From: Allokutzneria oryzae
GTDB lineage: Bacteria; Actinomycetota; Actinomycetes; Mycobacteriales; Pseudonocardiaceae
Length of the DNA: 64,000 nt
Direction: 5' to 3'
Assembly (NCBI RefSeq): GCF_042429765.1
Contig: NZ_JBHLZU010000032.1
Span: 124,001-188,000, forward strand
Shown here: positions 55,254-63,927 of the stretch, piece after piece
How positions within the stretch are numbered: position 1 is the stretch's first letter
Layout: every line of letters starts with the position of its first letter
Notes under the pieces: generated by a model
Seen by the model: only the letters and a program-made list of their open reading frames with translations
Database searches by the model: none
Told to the model about the DNA's origin: nothing
Translations under genes and position numbers: made by a program

Positions 55254-58052
55254 TTGCTCGTAGGACGTGCTCGTGAGCTGTCGATGATCGATTCCGTGCT
55301 GACGGGTTCCACGCTCCTCAAACCCGGCAGCCTGCTGATCGAAGGACCGGCCGGGATAGGGAAGTCGGCGTTGCTGACGGCGGCCAGGAGCATGGGCAAC
55401 CGAGCCGGGTACCTGGTGCTGTCGGCCTCGGCCAGTGAGGTGGAGAACGACTTCGCCTTCGGAGTGGTGCGGCAGCTGTTCGATCCCGTCGTGCTGACCA
55501 GCGAGTCGTCCCCGTTCGTCGGCCCGGCCCAGCACGCCGCCACGGTCTTCGCCGCAGACGCCCTGGGCTACCGGGACGCGGAGGCGGGTTTCGCCCGCAT
55601 GCACGGTCTGTTCTGGCTGGCGGTCAACCTGGCCGCCGAGCGGCCGGTGCTGATCCTGGTCGACGACGTCCAGTGGGCCGACGCCCCGTCGCTGCGGTGG
55701 CTGGGCTACCTCCTGCGCCGGATGACCGACCTGCCGATCACAGTGGTTCTGGCGAAGCGCTCGGGGGACCGCCGGCCCAGCGGTTCCGAGCTGGAGGATG
55801 TCCTCGCGCGCTTGGCCGAACGGATCGGCCTCACCGGTTTGGACAGCGGCGCCGTGGCGGACATGGGCTCGGCCTACTTCGCCGACGCGGCCGAGCCCGG
55901 GTTCTGGGACGCCTGCCTGGCGGCGACCGGGGGGAACCCGTTCCTGCTCAAGGCGCTGTTCCGCAGCTGCGCCTCGGCGGGCATGGCGCCGGTCGCGGAC
56001 TCCGGTGTGCGGATCATGAGTTTCGGGCCGCCTGAGGTCGCCTCGATCGTGCGCCGCGAGCTGCGCCGGGTCGGCTCGCTGGCGGACCGGCTGGTCACCG
56101 CGCTCGCCGTGCTCGGCGACACCACCGACCTCGACGTGCTGGCGGCGGTCGCTGACGTCGAGCCCGACCGCGCCGCCGACTTGGTCCGCGCTCTCGTCGG
56201 CGGGGGAATCCTGGTGCGTGAGCGGAACTCGGTCCGATTTGCACACTCGATCATCGGTGCGGCGCTGCTCGCCGACGGGGAGTTGGCCGAGGCAGGCGAG
56301 TCGCTGAACGCCTCCGCCGCGCGCGTGCTCGCGGAGCGGGGCGCCGCACCGGAGCGGGTCGCGGCGCACCTGCTGCGCGCCGCGCCCGTCGGGCAGCCGT
56401 GGGCGGCGCAGACCCTGAAGCAGGCGGCCGACGAGGCGCTCCGGCGCGGCGCCCCGGACAGCGCGGTGTCCTATCTGCACCGGGTGTTGCAGGAGCCGTG
56501 TTCCAACGCCGAGCGCGCCACGCTGTCGGTCGAGGTGGGGCGGGCCGAGGCCAACATCGATCTCGGCGCCGCCATCGAACACCTGCGCGCGGGGATGAGC
56601 CTGTCGTCGGAGCCGCGTGATGTCGCCGCCGTCGCGGTGGATCTGGCCCGTGCGCTCTGCGCGGCCGACCAGCAGCCCGCCGCGGTCGCCCTCCTCGACC
56701 GGGTGCGGCGCGAGCTGGCGCCGCACGAGCCGGAACTGGCCGCCCAGGTCGAGGGCGAGTGGATCGGAACCGGGCTGCTCCTGCTCTCCAGCGCGCCGGA
56801 CGTGCTCGCGCACCTGAAGGCGGCCGGTGCTGACGGCGCGGCGCGCAGGCGCAGCTTCCAGGAGCTGATGCAGGCCCACAGCAGGCAGGAGACCATCGAC
56901 TACGCGACCGAGACGCTGCGTGCCCTCGCGGGTGCGGGTGACGACGGCGCCTCCTCCGTCCTGTCGGGCTCGGTCGCGGCGCTGGCCGCCGCCGATGAGT
57001 TCTCCCTCGCGCTGGCGCACTGCGACGCCGCCATCGACCGAGCCCTCGCGCGCGGAGCGGTGCTCAGCTACGCCGCGCTGTGCGCGCAGCGCGCCGAGGT
57101 CCACGCCCGGATGGGCCGTATTCCCGACTGGTACAGCGACGCGCAGGTCAGCCTGGACGCCCGCGTCAAGCTCGGCCTCCCGCTGCGCAACAACCACGCT
57201 CTGGTGACCATCGGGCAGATGGTCTCGGCCCTGGTGCACCAGGCGCGGCTGGACGAGGCCGACCGGCTGCTCGGCCGCGCCGATCTACTGGGGGAGGTGC
57301 CCGAGCACCTGTTCGGCACCTGGACGCTGATCAGCAGGGCCCGGCTCAAGGCGGCCCGCGGCGACCTGCGGGCCGGTCTGGCGGACTACCTGGAATGCGG
57401 CAGGCGCCTGCTCCAGTTCGGCCTGTCGAACCCCGCCGTGGCCGCCTGGCGGTCTGAGGCCGCGCTGCTCTGGCACCGGTCCGGCGAGACCACCAAGGCG
57501 CTCGACCTCGTCGAGGAGGAGCTCGACCTCGCGCGCGCGTGGGGCGCGCCGAAACCGATCGGTGTCGCCCTGCGCGAGCTCGGCCTGATCAAGGGTGGCC
57601 CCTCCGCGCTCGCGCTGCTGGCCGAGTCGCGGGCGGTGCTCAAGGACTCGCCCTGCCGCCTGCAGTACGCGTTGTCCACCGCCGCGGTCGGTGTCGCCTT
57701 GCGGGACGCCGGGCATGTCACCGACGCGCGTGAGCAGTTCCGGTCCGCCATCGAGCTGGCCTACCACTGCGGCGCCGTCCACCTCGCCCAGGAGGTGGAG
57801 GCCGACCTCCGGGCCAGCGGCGGCCGTCCGTCGGGGCGCACGGGCGACGGCGTCGCCGCCCTGACCCCGAGCGAGCGCCGGGTCGCGGCGCTCGCCGCCC
57901 AGGGGCGGACCAACCGGCAGATCGCCGAACAGCTCTTCGTGGGACTGCGCACCGTGGAGATCCACCTGACCAATGCCTACCGGAAGCTGGCGATCTCCGG
58001 ACGAGCGGACCTGCCCGAGGTGTTTGCCTGCGAGCCGACCGCCGTGCTGTGA
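55254..58052 (+). CDS. LAL-type LuxR transcriptional regulator (second copy)
   Basis: A 932-residue paralogue of the regulator at 11345. Walker A is GPAGIGKS at 31-38, Walker B is LILVDDVQWAD, then a TPR-like helical middle and a C-terminal LuxR helix-turn-helix (LTPSERRVAALAAQGRTNRQI, then TVEIHLTNAYRKL). It starts at TTG, with AAGGG about ten bases before. It stands upstream of, and in line with, the KAS III - SDR - P450 operon and is its most likely activator; this is inference from position and family habit. Confidence 0.9.
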   Translation: MLVGRARELSMIDSVLTGSTLLKPGSLLIEGPAGIGKSALLTAARSMGNRAGYLVLSASASEVENDFAFGVVRQLFDPVVLTSESSPFVGPAQHAATVFAADALGYRDAEAGFARMHGLFWLAVNLAAERPVLILVDDVQWADAPSLRWLGYLLRRMTDLPITVVLAKRSGDRRPSGSELEDVLARLAERIGLTGLDSGAVADMGSAYFADAAEPGFWDACLAATGGNPFLLKALFRSCASAGMAPVADSGVRIMSFGPPEVASIVRRELRRVGSLADRLVTALAVLGDTTDLDVLAAVADVEPDRAADLVRALVGGGILVRERNSVRFAHSIIGAALLADGELAEAGESLNASAARVLAERGAAPERVAAHLLRAAPVGQPWAAQTLKQAADEALRRGAPDSAVSYLHRVLQEPCSNAERATLSVEVGRAEANIDLGAAIEHLRAGMSLSSEPRDVAAVAVDLARALCAADQQPAAVALLDRVRRELAPHEPELAAQVEGEWIGTGLLLLSSAPDVLAHLKAAGADGAARRRSFQELMQAHSRQETIDYATETLRALAGAGDDGASSVLSGSVAALAAADEFSLALAHCDAAIDRALARGAVLSYAALCAQRAEVHARMGRIPDWYSDAQVSLDARVKLGLPLRNNHALVTIGQMVSALVHQARLDEADRLLGRADLLGEVPEHLFGTWTLISRARLKAARGDLRAGLADYLECGRRLLQFGLSNPAVAAWRSEAALLWHRSGETTKALDLVEEELDLARAWGAPKPIGVALRELGLIKGGPSALALLAESRAVLKDSPCRLQYALSTAAVGVALRDAGHVTDAREQFRSAIELAYHCGAVHLAQEVEADLRASGGRPSGRTGDGVAALTPSERRVAALAAQGRTNRQIAEQLFVGLRTVEIHLTNAYRKLAISGRADLPEVFACEPTAVL

Positions 58053-58527
58053 CCCGTCAGATCCGGGAACGCAGGAGCGCGGTTCGGTCGAGCAGGCCGC
58101 TGACCGTCGTTGCCGAGTCACTGGTTCCGTGAGACACAGCTCTTGGCTCGGCAGATGTGGCGCGTCTTCGGCTTCGGGCGCCGCGCCAGCGGCGAACAAC
58201 AGGCCCCGCACAACGCGATGCCCGGCCATCACGACTTGACTCGCGTCCCATCGTTGTTCTTGCGGTGGCTCGGGTCGTTGTGCTGGCGCCACAAGCCGGT
58301 GCGCCCGTCCGGGGGCAAGGCCGCGTCCAGCCCGGGCAGCAAGTCTGAGGTGGCTTCGAGTCCCCCTTGCGGCAAGACGAGCGCGTGGCGACCCTGCGGA
58401 GCTTCTGGACGCGCCCGGCGGTGTCGGCGTTCCGTTCGGGGAACCAGGACATCGTCGTTGTTCTCCCGATTCCGGCGTCCTCCGCAAGACCGCGAAAGGA
58501 GAATGTTCAGGTCGGCCGGCGTCGTCA

Positions 58528-58609
58528 ACCGAAAAGTCAGAAAATTTCGGTCTCCTCTCGATGTGGTCGAGTTGTCGCAGGATGGTGAGCATGTGAGAGG
58601 TGACCGAAA
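58528..58609. promoter_or_regulatory. ACCGAAA-N10-TTTCGGT dyad and extra ACCGAAA upstream of the KAS III operon
   Basis: ACCGAAA (58528-58534) and TTTCGGT (58545-58551) form a perfect 7-bp dyad about 170 bases before the KAS III start. A further ACCGAAA is at 58603-58609. The first eleven bases, ACCGAAAAGTC, are identical to 38560-38570 before the ESX regulator. The rest of the 58053-58716 gap shows no gene that I can support. Confidence 0.5.
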
Positions 58610-58716
58610 TGCTGCCCGAAACATTTGAGGTCTGTGCCTTATCGGTTGGTCGGGTGTGAAGTAGCGTGTCGGCATCCCGTGCTCCACGGCTTGTTCCGTT
58701 CCGAGAGGCATGTAGG

Positions 58717-59733
58717 TTGAGTTGTATTACGTCTCGCGGCAACAACCATTGGCCCCATCGGGCCGGTGTGTTGACCGGCCTTGGCAGCTGTCTTCCGCTG
58801 GGGGTTGTTTCCAATGCGGAACTCGCGCTGACCGTGGATACCAGCGACGAGTGGGTTCGGACGCGAACCGGGATCTCGGCGCGGCGTCACGTATCGGAGT
58901 CGGTCGACGTCATGGACCTGGCCACAGCGGCCGGGCGCAACGCGTTGATCGCTGCGGAACTGGCCTCTGTCGACGCGCTGGTCCTCGCGACCAGCACGCC
59001 CCGCCGCCCCTGCCCGGCCGGTGCCCCTGAGATCGCTTCCCGTCTCGGGCTGGGGCCGATACCCGCTTTCGACGTCATGGCCATGTGCAGTGGCTTCCTG
59101 TACGCGCTTTCGACAGCCGCGGGTCTCATCAGCGCAGGCGTTGCCCAGAGTGTCCTGGTGGTCGCCGCCGAAACCTACAGCCGGATTCTCAACCCGGATG
59201 ATCGCGCGACCGCGGTCATCTTCGGAGACGGCGCCGGTGCTGCCGTCCTGCGTCGCGGAGAACCAGACGAACCTGGTGCATTGTTGGCGATGGACCTGGG
59301 AAGCGACGGATCCCGGAGCGACTTGATCCATGTCCCGGGCAGCGGCGGCGAAGGGCCATATCTGGTCATGGAGGGCCGGAAGGTCTATCGCCAGGCCATC
59401 GAAAAGATCTCCGCGTCCTCGATGAGGGTCATCAAAGACTGCGGCTGGGCGACGGAGGACGTCGACCTGCTGGTGCCGCACCAGGCCAACGCCCGCATCG
59501 TCCAGGCTGTCGCCCAACGACTGGGAATCGCAGAGGAACGAACTGTCTGCGCTATTGCGGAAGTGGGTAACACCGCGGCCGCGTCCATTCCTCTGGCGTT
59601 GTCCACGGCGATGGGGTCCGGAGCACTGGCTCCCGGTCACCGCACCGTCCTCACGGCGTTCGGCGGCGGTCTGACCTGGGGGTCCGCCGCGCTGATCTGG
59701 CCCCGCGTCAGGTCGGTCCACTCGGAACTGTGA
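58717..59733 (+). CDS. beta-ketoacyl-ACP synthase III (FabH-like)
   Basis: About 338 residues of the KAS III thiolase-fold family, which join an acyl-CoA to an acyl carrier protein or CoA. The Cys-His-Asn triad is intact: Cys124 (VMAMCSGFLYA), His255 (PHQANARI) and Asn285 (EVGNTAAAS). I prefer TTG at 58717, eight bases after GAGAGG; a GTG at 58666 would add 17 residues. It is followed in the same direction by an SDR and a P450 gene, so it is more likely a secondary-metabolite starter or condensing enzyme than the housekeeping FabH; no acyl carrier protein gene is close by. Confidence 0.87.
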   Translation: MSCITSRGNNHWPHRAGVLTGLGSCLPLGVVSNAELALTVDTSDEWVRTRTGISARRHVSESVDVMDLATAAGRNALIAAELASVDALVLATSTPRRPCPAGAPEIASRLGLGPIPAFDVMAMCSGFLYALSTAAGLISAGVAQSVLVVAAETYSRILNPDDRATAVIFGDGAGAAVLRRGEPDEPGALLAMDLGSDGSRSDLIHVPGSGGEGPYLVMEGRKVYRQAIEKISASSMRVIKDCGWATEDVDLLVPHQANARIVQAVAQRLGIAEERTVCAIAEVGNTAAASIPLALSTAMGSGALAPGHRTVLTAFGGGLTWGSAALIWPRVRSVHSEL

Positions 59734-59782
59734 CCCGCTGCAGGCACGTCAGTTCGATTTCAACCGAGAGAAAGCCAAGTCG

Positions 59783-60781
59783 ATGAACGGCGATTCAGCG
59801 CGTGTCCTGCTGACGGGCGCGTCCGGCGTGATCGGATCACGCCTGCTGCCCGTACTGGCCGCACGTCACCGCGTCACCGCCCTCACGCGCCAGCGCGCCG
59901 TGCCGGAAGCGGTGCGCTGTGTCGCCGCTGACGTGCGGGTGCCAGGACTGGGCCTGGACCACGACACGTGGCGGCGACTCCGCGAGGAGACCGACATCGT
60001 CGTGCACTGCGCCGGAGTCAGCGGGTTCACCCTGAGCAACCTCGACATGTTCAAGGAGATCAACGTCTGGGGTACGAGGAACGTCCTTGACCTCGCCGCC
60101 GAGGCCGCCGTTCCGGTCGTCATGATGTCCTCGACCTCCGCGGCCCAGGACTACACCGACGACGATCCGACGTCCCGCGCGCTGCGCGCCTATGCGGACT
60201 CCAAGCGGCGTGCGGAACAGCTCGCCGCGGCGTGCCCGGAGCCGGTGGCGATGATCCGCACCGCCCTGCTGCTGGTCGGGTCGAACGACGGCGCGGCGGA
60301 CCCCCGGCAGCAGTTCCCACCGGTGCTGCTGGAGGCACTGCTGCGCGGCCGGGTGCGCCGCCTGCCGGTGACCTCCGGCCACTGGTTCGACGCCATCCGG
60401 GTCGAAACGCTGGTCCGGTACACCGCTGCGGTGGTCGAAGCCATGCTGGACGTCCCCGGCGCGGTTCCCTCCCTCCACTGGGCCACTGCCGGTCCTGCGC
60501 GCTTGACGATGGCCGACGTCATGGCAGCGTGTTCGACAGTGGCCGCTGCTGCCGGGCTGCCGTTCCGCCACCCTGAGCTCCAACCGTCGGCCGAGCCCCG
60601 AAGAGGGCTGGAACGCTTGGTGCAGCTCGGTTTGTTCGCACCCGACGCCCCGCCGTTCCCCAGCACGCTCGGCAGTGTCGCGGGCGGACCTGTACCTCCT
60701 CAGCGATCCGAACTGCTCTCGGCGCTGGAGGCCAACACGAGCCTCGTCTCCCAGTGGCTGTCAGCGGCGGTGACGAGATGA
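59783..60781 (+). CDS. NAD(P)-dependent extended SDR (epimerase/reductase family)
   Basis: A 332-residue extended short-chain dehydrogenase. The nucleotide-binding motif TGASGVIGS is near 11-19, the active-site YADSK carries the usual Tyr-x3-Lys, and VVMMSSTSAA supplies the upstream Ser. The C-terminal half is the substrate domain. Some relatives reduce beta-keto acyl groups or thioesters, which would suit the preceding KAS III, but the substrate cannot be read from the sequence. It lies 49 bases after the KAS III gene and overlaps the P450 start (ATGA). Confidence 0.8.
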   Translation: MNGDSARVLLTGASGVIGSRLLPVLAARHRVTALTRQRAVPEAVRCVAADVRVPGLGLDHDTWRRLREETDIVVHCAGVSGFTLSNLDMFKEINVWGTRNVLDLAAEAAVPVVMMSSTSAAQDYTDDDPTSRALRAYADSKRRAEQLAAACPEPVAMIRTALLLVGSNDGAADPRQQFPPVLLEALLRGRVRRLPVTSGHWFDAIRVETLVRYTAAVVEAMLDVPGAVPSLHWATAGPARLTMADVMAACSTVAAAAGLPFRHPELQPSAEPRRGLERLVQLGLFAPDAPPFPSTLGSVAGGPVPPQRSELLSALEANTSLVSQWLSAAVTR

Positions 60782-61992
60782 CCGCCGTCCTCGCCGACCA
60801 CGGGCTGCTGCGAGCGTGGCGGTCCGCCGCCACGGAGTCCGGACTGGCGAAGCTCTATGACCGGCTGCGCCTGCGCGGTCCCGTCATCGCTACGCCGTGG
60901 AACTCGGTCCTGGTGACCAGTCACGCCGCCTGCCGCGATGTGCTGGCAGACACGGGTGTCTGGCGGAACCCGGACGACGAGGACTTCCGCCAACACATCG
61001 GTGACGAAGCGGCCAAGCCCGCACGGCACGGGGTGAACCAAACCCTGTTTCACCTCAACGGGGCCGACCACACCGCGCAGCGCCGCCGCCTCGCCCCCTT
61101 CTTCTCACCACGCGCGTTAGCCGCCCACACGACCACGGTGCAGGGCGTCGTCGGCACCGCGGCGGAGCGGTTCGTCGACCACGTCGCGTACACCGGCGGT
61201 GGCGACGCGATCGCCGACTTCGTCGCACCTGTGGCAGGAACGGTCATGTGCGCGCTGCTCGGTGTGTCCGAACAGGACCACGAGTTCATCACGCGGATGG
61301 CAACCGACCTGTCGTTCGTCGAGGAGCTCGCTCCTCGACCCTCACACGCCAGGCGCGCGGACGCGGCGATCACCGAACTGTTTACCTACGGCCGCAAGCT
61401 GATCCAGGATCGGGCGTACACCCCCGGACGGGGACTGATCGCCTACCTGCTCGACCACCCGGACTCCTCCGGCAGGGACGCCACCAAGGAGGTGATCACC
61501 GCCCTCGTGCTGATGATCACGGCAGGAGTGAGCACCAGCATGTCCCTGATGTCGAGCACCGTGCTGGCCCTCTGCCGAAATCCCGACGTCGGCCACGACG
61601 ACACGGCGTTCGTCGACGAATGCCTGCGCTGGGACCCTCCCGCGCACATGGTCGGCAGGATCGCCACGCAGGACACGGTGCTGGCCGGGACGCCAATCGC
61701 CCGGGGCACTCTCGCGCACGTGCTGATCGGGGCCGCGAACCGCGATCCCGACGTGTTCGCCGACCCCCATGCCTTCGTCCCCGGCCGTGCCCAGTCACGA
61801 TCACTGACCTTCAGCGCCGGACCGCACTACTGCCTCGGCGCGGGACTCGCGCGCCAGCAGGCTGTCCACCTGGTGGCAGCCTGGCGTCAGCAAGCAGGAG
61901 GACTGGCTGTCGAGGGACACGACCATCCACGGATGAAGGGCCCCAACTTCCGGCACCTGCTCCATCTGCCCGTCACAACTGGGCCCCGGTAA
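60778..61992 (+). CDS. cytochrome P450
   Basis: A 404-residue soluble bacterial P450. The heme-binding loop is FSAGPHYCLGAG with Cys352; the ExxR motif is ECLR at 281-284. The I-helix reads AGVSTS at 249-254: the Thr is kept, but the preceding acidic residue is Ser, unlike the usual AGxDT or AGxET. That change alters proton delivery and is seen in some P450s with special substrates or reactions. The ATG at 60778 overlaps the SDR stop, so it is the last gene of a three-gene operon. No ferredoxin gene is next to it. Confidence 0.9.
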   Translation: MTAVLADHGLLRAWRSAATESGLAKLYDRLRLRGPVIATPWNSVLVTSHAACRDVLADTGVWRNPDDEDFRQHIGDEAAKPARHGVNQTLFHLNGADHTAQRRRLAPFFSPRALAAHTTTVQGVVGTAAERFVDHVAYTGGGDAIADFVAPVAGTVMCALLGVSEQDHEFITRMATDLSFVEELAPRPSHARRADAAITELFTYGRKLIQDRAYTPGRGLIAYLLDHPDSSGRDATKEVITALVLMITAGVSTSMSLMSSTVLALCRNPDVGHDDTAFVDECLRWDPPAHMVGRIATQDTVLAGTPIARGTLAHVLIGAANRDPDVFADPHAFVPGRAQSRSLTFSAGPHYCLGAGLARQQAVHLVAAWRQQAGGLAVEGHDHPRMKGPNFRHLLHLPVTTGPR

Positions 61993-62100
61993 GCCCTTCT
62001 GATGCGGCTCGCCGATCTCGTACCGTGCCGCGGCGCGCGTGACGGACTCCGGGGCGGCCTCGAAAACCTGGAGCGCACACCGACGCGATGGGCGATCACA

Positions 62101-62138
62101 GGTTGCCGCGCTGGTGTGGTCGGACCAGCGCGGCAACC
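62101..62138. terminator. hairpin terminator after the KAS III-SDR-P450 operon
   Basis: A perfect 15-bp stem (GGTTGCCGCGCTGGT with its complement) and an 8-base loop, 109 bases after the P450 stop. There is no T-run, as is common in actinomycetes. It lies before the GrpB-family gene, so it separates the two units. Confidence 0.7.
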
Positions 62139-62233
62139 GCGCATGGACTTCGGAGAGACCGAAAACGCGGCAGACGACCACGGCTTCAGGCGTGCCCGGG
62201 AGCATGATCGTCGACGCTCTACCGTGTGGTGGC

Positions 62234-62793
62234 ATGCCGTTTCCTGACGAGCGCACCCATGTCGAAGTGGTGGACTACCGGCCGGAGTGGCCGACGGAGT
62301 TCGGGCAGGTAGCCGAGAAAGTGCTTGTGGCCCTGGACGGCCTGGCCGTTGCCATCGACCAAGTGGGCTCGACCTCAGTGCCCGGACTGCTCGCCAAGAC
62401 TGCATCGACGTGCAGGTCCGGACATCGGTGATCGACGAAGCCCGGGACGTCCGCCTGTTCGCCTGCGCTGGGTTCCGGTGCCGCCCCGAGCCATGGAACC
62501 GCACCGAGATCTCCAGCGGCGTCCCGTGCCGCAAACTCGTCTTCGCTCCGCCGGTCGGAGCCCGCTCGTGCAACGTCCACCTCCGGGTGAGCATCGGTCC
62601 CAACGCGCGTTGTGCGTTGCTATTCCGCGACTTCCTCCGTGCCGACGAGGCCACGCGGCTCGTTGAGGAGGGCGTTCAAACGCCGACTGTCGGCAAGCGT
62701 GCCGGACCCGATGGACCACGGGCCGACATCGTCCCCTCGGCCGCCACGGGCTGGTCCCTCCCCGCGCTCCCGCCTTCACCCGACATGAGTTGA
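62234..62793 (+). pseudogene. GrpB-family (nucleotidyltransferase-fold) gene with frameshift
   Basis: The first frame (ATG at 62234) gives VVDYRPEWPTEFGQVAEKV and QVGSTSVPGLLAKT, the GrpB signature, then runs into a stop at 62431. Similarity resumes in the next frame with CIDVQVRTSVIDEARDVRLF and NVHLRV...RDFLRADEATR. The break is near 62397-62400; one missing base (aag-ac for aag-gac) restores the family motif AKxxIDVQV. The C-terminus after DEATR also departs from the family. It is probably decayed, unless the base is a sequencing error. The family role is poorly known. Confidence 0.75.
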
Positions 62794-62971
62794 ACGCTCA
62801 CCGACCATTCGCTTCGGGCACCGCCGACTCATAAGGTCGATAATCATGAAGGCTTCAGTGGCGAGTGAAATGAATCACTTGGGGCGATCGTGGTTCTCGA
62901 CTCGTCCAACGACAGAACAACTACGCCAGGGCAGGACCCGGTCAGCCGCGAGTGGAGCGCGGCGGCGCGGC

Positions 62972-63841
62972 TCAGGGGAAGCGGATCAGAAGCACTCCTG
63001 CCAGGACGAAGAAGACCAGGATCACCAGGGTGCTGCCGTGGCCGCCGGTCGAGCTCGTCACCACTTGGTCCACGGCGCCTGTCAGGACCACTCCGCAGGT
63101 TGCGGTGATGGTGTGGCGGCCGGGTTCTATTCGAGTGAACTCGACGGGGGTCACGAATGCGCCGTTGGTGTCGGCGATGGCCGCGCCGACTCGGGTTCCC
63201 TTCGAGGTCAGTGTCACGGGGGAGTTCGGGGTGCAGCCTTGCCCTGTCGCCGAGAGCGGGTCTCCGGGGCGGATGGTCGGGCGGTCCAGGAGCAGGTTGC
63301 CGTCGGAGGGCGAGGTCGGCGGAGGTGGGGAGGTCGGCGTCGTCGTCGTGGTGGGCGGCGGCGGTGTGTCCACTGTGGATGGAGGTGGCGGGACGTCGGT
63401 GACAGGGGTGCTCGGTTCGGGCAGTGGCGGCCGTCGCGAGGTCACCGGCGGTGGGGGAGTGGTCGGCGGGATCGTGGTCTTCGGCGGCGGAGCCGATGTC
63501 GTGGTCGGCGTGCCGATTACCGTGAAGATGGCTCTGGCGGTCAGTTTCTGGCTGGTGCAGGTTCCCGTCACGACGTGGCCGCCGGGCTTGGCATCGGCGG
63601 GGACGGTCGCGTTCACCTGGCCGCTGGCGGGGGGAGCCGTGGTGGAGGTCAGGGGCGCGCCTTCCCATGCAAACGTCAGGACTCGGCAGGTGGGGAACCC
63701 GGACCAGGCGATGGTGAAACCGCTCCCTGCCTTGCCGGAGCTGGGTTTCAGGGCCACGGCCGGGTGCGGCTGCGCGGTTGTCGTTGGTGTCGTGGGAGTG
63801 ACTATCACGAGAGCGGCTGCCAGAGCGGCGGTCAGTTGCAT
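62972..63841 (-). CDS. cell-surface protein with Ig-like domains and Pro/Thr linker
   Basis: A 289-residue exported protein. A signal peptide (MQLTAALAAALVIVTPTTPTTTA) is followed by an Ig-like beta-sandwich (about 28-110), a long Pro/Thr-rich linker (about 112-180), a second Ig-like domain (about 185-260) and a C-terminal membrane helix (TLVILVFFVLAGVLLI) with a short basic tail. It is therefore anchored outside the membrane with a stalk-like linker. I chose the ATG at 63841 because it begins a clean signal peptide; an upstream GTG/ATG frame would hide it. Function unknown, perhaps adhesion or wall attachment. Confidence 0.75.
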   Translation of the reverse strand: MQLTAALAAALVIVTPTTPTTTAQPHPAVALKPSSGKAGSGFTIAWSGFPTCRVLTFAWEGAPLTSTTAPPASGQVNATVPADAKPGGHVVTGTCTSQKLTARAIFTVIGTPTTTSAPPPKTTIPPTTPPPPVTSRRPPLPEPSTPVTDVPPPPSTVDTPPPPTTTTTPTSPPPPTSPSDGNLLLDRPTIRPGDPLSATGQGCTPNSPVTLTSKGTRVGAAIADTNGAFVTPVEFTRIEPGRHTITATCGVVLTGAVDQVVTSSTGGHGSTLVILVFFVLAGVLLIRFP

Positions 63842-63927
63842 GGGTACCCCTGTCGCGTTGTCCCGAGAAGATCTTGGTGCGCTGTAGCATTCCCGGCAAG
63901 TCATCACCCTCGACAACGGGATGCCTT

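Noticed and set aside
58110..58628. Possible small gene between the second LAL regulator and the KAS III gene
   Set aside because: Arg/Ser/Pro-rich, no ribosome binding site, no recognisable motif, and it contains the ACCGAAA dyad.
58717..60781. OleA-OleD pair for olefin or beta-lactone synthesis
   Set aside because: KAS III plus extended SDR is suggestive, but OleB/OleC partners are absent and the active-site context is FabH-like.
62234..62793. Programmed frameshift in the GrpB-family gene
   Set aside because: No slippery sequence or downstream structure is evident, and the C-terminus is also degraded.
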